Shown here in pieces: positions 33,980 to 40,827 of a DNA stretch of 64,000 bases. Location of the stretch: contig CAVBUH010000043.1 of assembly GCA_963598415.1 (NCBI GenBank), forward strand, positions 62,001 through 126,000, written 5' to 3'. How positions within the stretch are numbered: position 1 is the first letter of the stretch; each line of letters starts with the position of its first letter. Below the pieces are notes generated by a model. That model was not told the origin of the DNA. It did not search any database and saw nothing but the letters and a program-made list of their open reading frames with translations. Both the position numbers and the translations under genes were made by a program. This DNA is from Colimorpha_A sp900556615 (GTDB taxonomy: Bacteria; Bacillota; Clostridia; Oscillospirales; CAG-272).

Positions 33980-34252
33980 TATTCTGGCAAAGGCATTGTT
34001 TCCGAGGCCGATCAGTGAAACAAAGTTAAAATACTGCAATACTTCAACTGTTGCGGAAAAAAGAAAAATATAAAGAGGAAGAAGCGTAATTTTGTCGGGA
34101 AACACTGTTCTGATAAGGCAGTAGATGAGAATGACAATCAAGACATCTCCGAAATACGGACGGATTATGCTGTCGTGTACAAACAGTGCGATTATGATTT
34201 CAGCGGCGAAGATTAAAAGAAAAGCCGAGAAGAAGAAAAGTCTTTTTTTCAT
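33887..34252 (-). CDS. DUF2809-like small membrane protein
   Basis: Protein of 121 aa with four predicted helices and the signature features of DUF2809 (RPYFGDVLIVILIYCLIRTVF and an LFSATVEVLQYFNFVSLIGLG segment). Its role is unknown. The 3' end runs 93 bp into the end of the convergent tagO-like gene; both frames look genuine because the overlap encodes a cytoplasmic basic tail on one strand and the last membrane helix on the other. A family A repeat sits just upstream, where its promoter would be. Confidence 0.7.
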   Translation of the reverse strand: MKKRLFFFSAFLLIFAAEIIIALFVHDSIIRPYFGDVLIVILIYCLIRTVFPDKITLLPLYIFLFSATVEVLQYFNFVSLIGLGNNAFARILFGTTFSMIDILCYLIGSLFCALYEFLRKK

Positions 34253-34273
34253 AAATTTACCGATTTATTTTTC

Positions 34274-34452
34274 TTAAGGTAATACCGCACAATGATTTCT
34301 GCGCAGGTTTGCCGTCGGATTTTTCGTCAGACGATACCAATTGGGGAGACAAGAGCGGTTCATCTACCGACGAAATTGGTGAAGTATGATGAACAAGACG
34401 CAAGCATATGCACAGCAAAGGTGATAGCCGCGCACCCGCGGTATTGCCTTAT
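34274..34452 (+). repeat. Interspersed repeat family A, copy 3 (forward)
   Basis: Runs from TTAAGGTAATACCGC to GCGGTATTGCCTTAT. It has the full core, GTCAGACGATACCAATTGGG and CGACGAAATTGGTGAAGTAT. It lies between the DUF2809 gene start and the typA terminator. Confidence 0.9.
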
Positions 34453-34453
34453 A

Positions 34454-34502
34454 TTGCAAAAGGGATAAGCTTCTTTTCTGATGCGGAAGCTTATCCCTCC
34501 GA
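34454..34502 (-). terminator. Terminator downstream of typA
   Basis: Perfect 12-bp stem GGGATAAGCTTC / GAAGCTTATCCC (34462-34473 and 34486-34497), followed on the minus strand by TTTTGC. Confidence 0.75.
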
Positions 34503-34545
34503 TTCTGTAATTTTTCGTATATTTTTCGATTATTTCTAAAAAATA

Positions 34546-36375
34546 TTAATTTTGCAGCTTTCTTCTTGCCTGAGCCTTTTTGCGTGTAGCGGTGTCAAGT
34601 ATGGTTTTACGAAGACGGATACTCTTCGGGGTAACCTCGATAAGCTCGTCGTCGGCGATAAACTCAATTGCTTCTTCCAAACTCATAATTTTTGCAGGCG
34701 TGAGAATCAGCTTTTCATCTGCTCCCTTAGAACGGATGGCGGTGAGCTGCTTAGTTTTGCAGGGATTGATTTCGATGTCACCCATTTTGGGATTTTCTCC
34801 AACGACCATTCCTTCATATACATCAGTCTGAACGCCGACGAACAGTTGACCTCTTTCCTGAGAGTTGAAGAGTCCGTAGGAGGTTGTCTCGCCGTTCTCC
34901 GAGGCAACAAGAGAACCGGTGGTTCTTGATGGCATGTCTCCCTTATAGGGATGATATCCTTCAAAAACGGTATTAAGTATGCCCTCGCCTCTTGTTGCAG
35001 TAAGAAATTCGCTTCTATATCCGAACAGGCAGCGAGAGGGAATCAGATACTGGAGCTCCATTCTTGAACCGCGTCTTCCCATCTCAAGAAGCTCTCCCTT
35101 TCTTGAACCGAGTTTTTCCATCACGGTACCCATGTATTCCTCCGGCACATCGATAAGAACGGTTTCATACGGCTCATTCTTTACGCCGTCAATATCCTTA
35201 TAGAGTACTCTCGGTGTGCTGAGTGAAAGCTCATAGCCTTCTCTCCGCATAGTTTCAACAAGAATAGAGAGATGCATCTCTCCGCGTCCCGCGACCTTAA
35301 AGCAATCGGTGGTTTCTCCGTCGGAAACCCTGAGCGAAACGTCCTTCAGAAGTTCTCGGTAAAGCCTGTCTCGGAGCTGGCGGGAGGTAACAAATTTTCC
35401 TTCTTTTCCCGCAAAGGGACTATCATTGACAGCGAAGGTCATTTCGATTGTCGGTTCGCTGATTTTTACAAATTCAAGTGCTTCCGGGCAGGTAAGGGAG
35501 GTGATCGTATCGCCGATCGTTATGGATTCGGCGCCGGAAAAGCATACGATATCTCCGGGCAATGCGCTTTCAACCGTTCTTCTTCCGAGTCCATCAAACT
35601 GCTGAAGCGAAACGATTCTTGTTTTGATCGGATTTGCCTGCGTGTGATAGTTGCAGATATAAGCGTCCTGATTTTGCTTTATTACACCGCGTTCTATACG
35701 GCCGATACCCATTCTTCCAACGTAATCATTATAATCGATGGAGGAAACAAGGAGCTGAAGCTCTCCGTTTTCATCGCCCTCCGGCGCGGGTATATAGTCG
35801 AGTATCGTATCAAACAACGGCTTCAGATCCACCCCGGCTTCATATGGTGTGAGAGAAGCGGTTCCGGCGCGCCCCGAACAGAAGAGCATCGGACTGTCAA
35901 GCTGATCGTCGGTAGCGTTCAGATCCATAAGAAGCTCGAGAACTTCGTCCTCAACCTCTTCTATCCGAGCGTCCGGCTTGTCTATTTTATTTACAACGAC
36001 AATTACACGGTGATTTAACTCAAGTGCTTTCTGAAGTACAAATCGCGTCTGCGGCATAGGACCTTCGGCCGCGTCTACAAGGAGCAATACGCCGTTTACC
36101 ATTTTCAGGATTCGCTCCACTTCTCCGCTGAAATCCGCATGCCCGGGGGTATCGATGATGTTGATTTTTACATCTTTATAATGAACCGCGGTATTCTTTG
36201 CAAGGATGGTAATTCCGCGCTCGCGCTCAAGAGCGTTACTGTCCATGACACGCTCTTCCGTCGCCTGATTCTCACGGTAAACTCCGCCTTGCTTCAGCAT
36301 CTGATCAACGAGCGTCGTTTTACCGTGGTCAACGTGCGCGATGATGGCAATATTTCTTAAATCGTTCCTTACCAA
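34546..36375 (-). CDS. typA: GTP-binding protein TypA/BipA
   Basis: Ribosome-associated translational GTPase of the EF-G superfamily, 609 aa. G-domain motifs are AHVDHGKTTL (P-loop, residues 13-22), the switch with RGITILAKNTAV, DTPGHADFSG and VVNKIDKPDAR. EF-G-like domains III/V and the TypA-specific C-terminal domain (YRSEFLTATRGEGILNTVFEGY and the Lys/Arg tail) follow. The start is TTG 36375 with GGAG upstream, giving MVRNDLRNIAIIAHVDHG, the normal N-terminus. Confidence 0.96.
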   Translation of the reverse strand: MVRNDLRNIAIIAHVDHGKTTLVDQMLKQGGVYRENQATEERVMDSNALERERGITILAKNTAVHYKDVKINIIDTPGHADFSGEVERILKMVNGVLLLVDAAEGPMPQTRFVLQKALELNHRVIVVVNKIDKPDARIEEVEDEVLELLMDLNATDDQLDSPMLFCSGRAGTASLTPYEAGVDLKPLFDTILDYIPAPEGDENGELQLLVSSIDYNDYVGRMGIGRIERGVIKQNQDAYICNYHTQANPIKTRIVSLQQFDGLGRRTVESALPGDIVCFSGAESITIGDTITSLTCPEALEFVKISEPTIEMTFAVNDSPFAGKEGKFVTSRQLRDRLYRELLKDVSLRVSDGETTDCFKVAGRGEMHLSILVETMRREGYELSLSTPRVLYKDIDGVKNEPYETVLIDVPEEYMGTVMEKLGSRKGELLEMGRRGSRMELQYLIPSRCLFGYRSEFLTATRGEGILNTVFEGYHPYKGDMPSRTTGSLVASENGETTSYGLFNSQERGQLFVGVQTDVYEGMVVGENPKMGDIEINPCKTKQLTAIRSKGADEKLILTPAKIMSLEEAIEFIADDELIEVTPKSIRLRKTILDTATRKKAQARRKLQN

Positions 36376-36413
36376 AATTATTCACTCCGCTTTTTAAAAT
36401 TTTATAACAGTTT

Positions 36414-36442
36414 ATTATATCATATATTAACGATTATTTCAA
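36414..36442 (-). promoter_or_regulatory. Probable typA promoter
   Basis: On the minus strand TTGAAA (36442-36437) and TATAAT (36419-36414) are 17 bp apart, about 38 bp before the TTG start. Confidence 0.65.
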
Positions 36443-36574
36443 TGGTAATTGACAAAAAATACACAATTCCGGTGAAAAAAATGTTGTCGCTTTTGATAAT
36501 AAAAGAGGAATTGCCGCAGACCTTGGGAGGTTCTGCGGCAGTATTGTTTATTTGAGATTTCCGGTGTAAGGGTA

Positions 36575-36901
36575 AGGGCACTTCTAAGACAACACCGCAC
36601 AATTATCGGCTAACGGCTTTGCTGCGCATATGCTTGCCTCTATTCCGTCATACTTCACAAATTTCGTCGGCAGAGGAGTGACTCTTGCTGCCTTAATTTG
36701 TATTGTCTGACGAAAAATCCGGCGGCGCGGCTGTACAACAATCATTGTGCGGTATTGCCCTAAAAATTTACTGTCCAAATTCGGCTCGATCTGTTTTCCG
36801 TCATTCGTCACAAAAATTCTTGACAGATGGATACGCTGTCTGCGGAATCTTTGTTTTGACTGACGATTGCCGCCTGTGAACATTGAATTTTTAGAGATAC
36901 C
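36575..36901 (-). repeat. Interspersed repeat family C, copy 1, split by a family A insertion
   Basis: Left fragment AGGGCACTTCTAA (36575-36587) and right fragment from AAATTTACTGTCC to GAATTTTTAGAGATACC (to 36901) make one family C element interrupted by family A copy 4. The core CCGTCATTCGTCACAAAAAT and the complementary GGAATCTTTGTTTTGACTGA can fold into a long hairpin. Confidence 0.75.
36584..36763 (-). repeat. Interspersed repeat family A, copy 4 (reverse), inside family C
   Basis: About 172 bp between CTAA direct repeats (36584-36587 and 36760-36763). Ends are GACAACACCGC and GCGGTATTGCC. The core runs in reverse orientation: CCGTCATACTTCACAAATTT, CGTCGGCAGAGGAG and TGTCTGACGAAAAATCCG. 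Confidence 0.85.
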
Positions 36902-36931
36902 GTAAGATATGCAGCCAGGTTCTCAGGCATT

Positions 36932-37657
36932 TTACAGCACACTTTTGAGAAATTGCTGGGTTCTCGGATTTTTTGGATTTCCGAACAACTCGACGGGGGT
37001 ATTTTCCTCTGCAATGATTCCGCCATCCATAAAGAATACTCTGGTTCCTACTTCCCTTGCAAAGCCCATCTCGTGAGTTACGACAACCATAGTCATCTTT
37101 GATTCGGCAAGCTCCTTCATGACGTCAAGTACCTCACCGACCATTTCCGGATCCAGCGCCGAGGTGGGTTCGTCAAAAAGCATGATCTGCGGATTCATGG
37201 CGAGCGCGCGGACGATTGCGATACGTTGTTTTTGACCTCCCGAAAGCTGACTCGGATAGGCATCGGCTTTGTCGGAAAGTCCAACTCTTGAAAGAAGCTT
37301 CAGAGCGTTTTCTTTCGCTTCTTCTTTGCTTTGAAGCTTGAGCTGTGCGGGGGCAAACCATATGTTTTTCATGACAGTAAAATGGGGAAAAAGGTTGAAA
37401 TGCTGAAACACCATCCCCATATGAGTTCTTACTTTATTTAGGTTGACACCGGGAGCGGTTATATCCTCTCCGTCCAAAATAATTTGTCCGGAGGTCGGGG
37501 TTTCAAGCATATTCAGACACCGGAGAAAGGTGCTTTTTCCTCCGCCCGAGGGACCGATTACGACAATCTGCTCCCCGTCTTCTATTTTGCAGTCTATTCC
37601 GTTCAGTACCGGAACATCCTTGACAAAGCTTTTATGAAGATTCTTAACTTCTATCAC
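36932..37657 (-). CDS. glnQ: Polar amino-acid ABC transporter, ATP-binding protein
   Basis: ATPase of a polar amino-acid uptake system, 241 aa. Walker A GPSGGGKST (about residues 34-42), the Q-loop, the signature LSGGQKQRIAIVRAL, Walker B IMLFDEPTSALDPEMVGE and H-loop VVVTHEMGF are all present. It overlaps the permease gene by 14 bp; the binding protein is encoded upstream. Glutamine is a common substrate, but His, Arg or cystine cannot be ruled out. Confidence 0.93.
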   Translation of the reverse strand: MIEVKNLHKSFVKDVPVLNGIDCKIEDGEQIVVIGPSGGGKSTFLRCLNMLETPTSGQIILDGEDITAPGVNLNKVRTHMGMVFQHFNLFPHFTVMKNIWFAPAQLKLQSKEEAKENALKLLSRVGLSDKADAYPSQLSGGQKQRIAIVRALAMNPQIMLFDEPTSALDPEMVGEVLDVMKELAESKMTMVVVTHEMGFAREVGTRVFFMDGGIIAEENTPVELFGNPKNPRTQQFLKSVL

Positions 37658-38342
37658 TTTTCGCGAGCCTCTTTTCCAGTTTTTTGAATATAAAGTTCAG
37701 ACCGCATACCATGATCAGGTACATGGCGGCGATAGACAGGTACGGGAAATATGCGTCCATTGTTCTTGACATAACGCGCTCGGCGGCCTTTGTAAGGTCA
37801 GTTACGCCGATATATCCGATGACGGAGGTCTCTTTAAGAAGTGAAATAAATTCGTTTCCGATTGCCGGAAGTATGTTTTTCACCGCCTGTGGCATTATAA
37901 TCAGACGCATGGTTTCTGTGCTGGAAAGACCGAGAGAGCGTCCGGCTTCTGTTTGTCCTATGTCGACTGCGTTGATGCCGGCACGGATAATTTCAGAAAC
38001 ATAAGCACCGGAATTGATTCCGAAGGCGGCGATTCCTACAAGCACAGGTCTGGTTGACCATACAAAAATGATGTTGTAGGAGATCAAAAGCTGAACAACG
38101 ATAGGTGTTCCTCTGATTAGAGTAGTATAGAATTCGCAGATTGCATTCAGAATCTTCATTTTTCCGGTTTGCTTATGAAGTGTTTTGACAACCGCGACAA
38201 GAGCACCGATAACAACTCCCACAATCGTGGCGAAGAGAGTGATTACAAGAGTGTTTCCGAGTCCCTTCAAAAAAGACAGATATCGGTTTTCTTCCAAAAA
38301 GGTCATAGAAAACGATTCTGCTATACTGCTGAATATGTCCAT
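37644..38342 (-). CDS. glnP: Polar amino-acid ABC transporter, permease
   Basis: HisM/GlnP-type inner membrane permease, 232 aa from ATG 38342. The frame is open up to 38414, but that would run through the intercistronic hairpin and has no ribosome binding site. An N-terminal part with LKGLGNTLVITLFATIVGVVIG precedes the EAA loop (VDIGQTEAGRSLGLSSTETMRLIIMPQAVKNILPAIGNEFISLLKETSVI), where the ATPase docks. Five helices are expected. Confidence 0.92.
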   Translation of the reverse strand: MDIFSSIAESFSMTFLEENRYLSFLKGLGNTLVITLFATIVGVVIGALVAVVKTLHKQTGKMKILNAICEFYTTLIRGTPIVVQLLISYNIIFVWSTRPVLVGIAAFGINSGAYVSEIIRAGINAVDIGQTEAGRSLGLSSTETMRLIIMPQAVKNILPAIGNEFISLLKETSVIGYIGVTDLTKAAERVMSRTMDAYFPYLSIAAMYLIMVCGLNFIFKKLEKRLAKSDRS

Positions 38343-38390
38343 TAGATGTTTATTCCTTCCGAAACGTTTTTTTATGAATGGATTAAAACG

Positions 38391-38422
38391 ATGGGCTGTT
38401 GCACAATTGAGCAACAGCCCGC
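38391..38422 (-). terminator. Intercistronic hairpin between binding-protein and permease genes
   Basis: Perfect 10-bp stem GGGCTGTTGC / GCAACAGCCC (38393-38402, 38411-38420), followed on the minus strand by ATCGTTTTAATCC. The weak T-run suggests partial termination or mRNA stabilisation, leaving more binding-protein than permease message. Confidence 0.7.
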
Positions 38423-38447
38423 ATAATAGATCGGAATAAGTATGAAA

Positions 38448-39311
38448 TCAGTTCTCTGCGGAAGATGATTCACCATCGGTTCCCGCAGAGGTATCTTCCT
38501 CTGAAATGCTGTTTGCGAGATCGGTGAATTCCTGAGTCCATTTTTCAATAGAACCGTTTTCGGTAAGTTCTTTTATAACCTCATTTATCACTTCAAGAAG
38601 CTCTGTGCTGCCTTTGGAAACCGCAATGCCGTATTCCTCGACCTCGGCAACATCGGAACCGTCAGCGTTAACCAGCTTGAAAGCGACATATTTTCCGGAA
38701 TTGTTGGCTTCGATGATTTGGGCGGTAAGCTTGTCGGTAACAACCGCATCAATTTTGCCGATGGAAGCGGCTGCGACTGCCGGTGCCTTATAGGGAGTGA
38801 GCGTGGAACCTGCGAGCGTGCCGTCGTTGATTAGCTTTTCAATCAGAAGATCGGAGGTGGTTCCTTCCTGAACCCCGATGTTCTTACCTTTCAGATCGCT
38901 GATGTTCTTAATGGTGTCGTTTCCTGCGGCAACAACAATATACTGTTCGGTGGAGGAGTAAGGATTGGAGAAATCAACGGTTTTTTTGCGTGTGTCGTTG
39001 ATTGTGATGCCTGCTGCGCCGACATCTGCCTTTCCGGATTTTACCGATGTGCAGATGGTATCGAAATTAACGTCGTTTATTTCAAGCTCTACACCGATTT
39101 TGGCGGCGACAGCTTTCATAATCTCGATGTCAACGCCGACAATTTCATTGTTGTATATAAATTCATAGGGGGCAAAACCTGCCTCGGTATAGACAACAAG
39201 TTTTCCGGCTTTTTTAATATCCTCGATGGATTTTTTGGATGAACAGCCGGTAAATGCGAAGAGCGAAACCAGCATCAGTGCTGTAAGTATAAGTGAAAGT
39301 GCTTTTTTCAT
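38448..39311 (-). CDS. Polar amino-acid ABC transporter, substrate-binding lipoprotein
   Basis: Extracellular solute-binding protein family 3, 287 aa from ATG 39311, which has AGGAG at the better distance; another ATG lies two codons upstream. The signal peptide ends with lipobox FTGC. Family landmarks are LVVYTEAGFAPYEFIYNNEIVGVDIEIMKAVA, SNPYSSTEQYIVVA and GKNIGVQEGTTSDLLIEKL. The C-terminus is a Ser/Glu-rich tail. Its promoter (TTGATT, 17 bp, TATAAT) lies at 39358-39386. Confidence 0.92.
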   Translation of the reverse strand: MKKALSLILTALMLVSLFAFTGCSSKKSIEDIKKAGKLVVYTEAGFAPYEFIYNNEIVGVDIEIMKAVAAKIGVELEINDVNFDTICTSVKSGKADVGAAGITINDTRKKTVDFSNPYSSTEQYIVVAAGNDTIKNISDLKGKNIGVQEGTTSDLLIEKLINDGTLAGSTLTPYKAPAVAAASIGKIDAVVTDKLTAQIIEANNSGKYVAFKLVNADGSDVAEVEEYGIAVSKGSTELLEVINEVIKELTENGSIEKWTQEFTDLANSISEEDTSAGTDGESSSAEN

Positions 39312-39357
39312 TGTCATAATCTCCTGATTTATTTTATGTAAATTCTACAATGTGTAT

Positions 39358-39386
39358 ATTATACGCCCGCATATTCAAAAAATCAA
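39358..39386 (-). promoter_or_regulatory. Promoter of the amino-acid ABC transporter operon
   Basis: On the minus strand TTGATT (39386-39381) and TATAAT (39363-39358) have a 17-bp spacer, about 47 bp upstream of the binding-protein start. Nothing else assignable lies between here and 39618 except AT-rich DNA. Confidence 0.65.
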
Positions 39387-39618
39387 GCCTTTTTTGAATA
39401 TTTTTTCAATTTTTCGAAAATTCATTATATGGCTGAAAAATACTGCGATTTTTAATGCATTATATGTATTAAATTTCAAATAATAAAGGGATAAAAACAG
39501 GATATCCGGCGAAAAATCTGACTTTTTTACTTTTCTGCGGGAGGTTTGCGCTTTGAATAGACAGGTATTATTTGTATATATTCATTGAATATACAAATGA
39601 CGTGGGTTAAGTCGCGTA

Positions 39619-39647
39619 TTGACAAATTTAGTATCTGTTGGTAAAAT
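39619..39647 (+). promoter_or_regulatory. Promoter of rnhA
   Basis: TTGACA (39619-39624) and TAAAAT (39642-39647) with a 17-bp spacer, about 51 bp before rnhA. Confidence 0.7.
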
Positions 39648-39698
39648 GAAAGCAGTTTCTGTGTTGTTTGCAGACGTAGGGCAGAAAGGAGAAAACAT

Positions 39699-40199
39699 AT
39701 GAAGCATGTTGATATATATACCGACGGTGCCTGCAGCGGCAATCCCGGTCCGGGAGGATATGGGGCGATACTTGTTTTCCGAGGACTTGAAAGGGAAATA
39801 TCGGGAGGACATCCCGAAACGACAAATAACAGAATGGAGCTTTTAGGCGCGATATCGGCACTTGAACTGCTTAAGGAGCCCTGCAATGTTTTACTGACCT
39901 CCGATTCAAAATATCTTGTTGACGGCATAAATCTCGGATGGGCGAAATCCTGGAAACGGAATAGCTGGACGAAATCTGATAAAAAACCAGCGCTGAATGC
40001 CGATTTGTGGGGAAGATTGCTTGAACTGCTTGAGGTACATGATGTGACCTTCGTATGGGTGAAGGGACATGCGGGACATCCTTATAATGAGCGCTGCGAT
40101 ACTTTGGCGGTGGAAGCGATCGAAAAAATTAAGGCAATACCGCCGGGTTCCGGCGACAGAGATACGCAGTCCTGTTTTTTATCAAACGATACAAAATGA
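39699..40199 (+). CDS. rnhA: Ribonuclease HI with a repeat-derived C-terminus
   Basis: Cleaves RNA in RNA-DNA hybrids, 166 aa. Catalytic carboxylates are visible: Asp in VDIYTDGACSGNPGPGGYGA, Glu in NNRMELLGAISAL, Asp in TSDSKYLVDGI and Asp in HPYNERCDTLA; the WVKGHAGHPYNE flap precedes the last. The conserved protein ends at about AVEAIEKIK. The last 23 residues (from IKAIPPGSG to NDTK) and the stop codon are encoded by a family A repeat that starts at 40129. The tail lies beyond all catalytic residues, so activity is probably retained. Confidence 0.93.
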   Translation: MKHVDIYTDGACSGNPGPGGYGAILVFRGLEREISGGHPETTNNRMELLGAISALELLKEPCNVLLTSDSKYLVDGINLGWAKSWKRNSWTKSDKKPALNADLWGRLLELLEVHDVTFVWVKGHAGHPYNERCDTLAVEAIEKIKAIPPGSGDRDTQSCFLSNDTK

Positions 40200-40308
40200 G
40201 GACGAGGGAATAACTTCCCTGCCGGGGAAATTTGTGAAGTGTGATAGGCAAGGGATAAGCAGCTATGCCGGCAGGGCGCAAGCCGTGAATCCAGCAGTGC
40301 TGTCTTAA
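40129..40308 (+). repeat. Interspersed repeat family A, copy 5 (forward), forming the 3' end of rnhA
   Basis: From TTAAGGCAATACCGCCGGG (40129) to GTGCTGTCTTAA (40308). The core is AAACGATACAAAATGAGGA and GGGGAAATTTGTGAAGTGTG. The first 71 bp are translated as the rnhA C-terminus. Confidence 0.9.
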
Positions 40309-40425
40309 GAGTGAGAAGGAGAGGAGACTCCGGATTTTCAGCATAGAAATGGTATAAAGCCAATCGGTGCGGGTGACACTTAAAGGTGCCGGCAATATGC
40401 TTGAGGACGAAACAATTTATAATGT

Positions 40426-40564
40426 AATGTCTGCTGAAGCATTCGCTTGGCGAATGCTTGGTGCGCAAAGCCATACCCCCATATAAAAACAGCAGTATAT
40501 TGATGTTTTTATATGGGGCAGACATTTCTTGATGAACTATTGAGTATGGCGTTTCGTGAAAACG
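40426..40564. other. Multi-branched inverted-repeat region (cloverleaf-like)
   Basis: Outer arms AATGTCTG (40426-40433) and CAGACATT (40519-40526) enclose two perfect hairpins: AAGCATTCGC/GCGAATGCTT (40437-40446, 40450-40459) and CCCCATATAAAAAC/GTTTTTATATGGGG (40477-40490, 40505-40518). GCCATAC (40470-40476) can also pair with GTATGGC (40544-40550), next to a small GCGTTT/AAACGC hairpin (40549-40564). No gene is encoded. It could be a structured RNA, a mobile-element end or a replication/regulatory structure; I cannot decide. Confidence 0.6.
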
Positions 40565-40570
40565 CAATAC

Positions 40571-40660
40571 CTAAGTGCAAGATTTTTAAGTAAATTAACT
40601 TAAAACTTAAAAACCTTGCACTTAGACAAGTCAAAAATGTTCTGAATGCCGCATGGCGGC
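40571..40660 (+). terminator. Long near-perfect palindrome followed by a T-run hairpin
   Basis: CTAAGTGCAAG (40571-40581) pairs with CTTGCACTTAG (40615-40625), and TTTTTAAGT (40583-40591) with ACTTAAAAA (40605-40613), giving a 55-bp palindrome with one mismatched pair. About 14 bp later GCCGC-ATG-GCGGC is followed by TGCTTTTTTT, a typical intrinsic terminator. It insulates the acyl-CoA synthetase promoter from upstream transcription. Confidence 0.65.
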
Positions 40661-40713
40661 TGCTTTTTTTGACCTGTTCAGCAGATATGAATGTAACAAA
40701 TCAGTGAATTCGA

Positions 40714-40742
40714 TTGACAATCCGATGAGAATACGTTATGAT
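40714..40742 (+). promoter_or_regulatory. Promoter of the acyl-CoA synthetase-TetR operon
   Basis: TTGACA (40714-40719) and TATGAT (40737-40742) with a 17-bp spacer. Confidence 0.75.
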
Positions 40743-40748
40743 ATTACC

Positions 40749-40773
40749 ATAAAGTAATCAATGTTAACTTTAT
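40749..40773. promoter_or_regulatory. Probable TetR-type operator
   Basis: Inverted repeat ATAAAGT (40749-40755) / ACTTTAT (40767-40773) around an 11-bp centre, directly at the expected transcription start. A TetR-family regulator is encoded by the second gene of the operon, so autorepression through this site is the simplest reading. Confidence 0.6.
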
Positions 40774-40827
40774 CTGACGAACAGTGTCGATAAAGGAGTA
40801 CTTTGGAGGCAGAGGAGAACAGAATTT

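Noticed and set aside
40426..40564. tRNA gene suggested by the cloverleaf-like pairing
   Set aside because: Arm lengths, missing TTC-like T-loop sequence and absence of a CCA-type acceptor pattern do not fit a tRNA.
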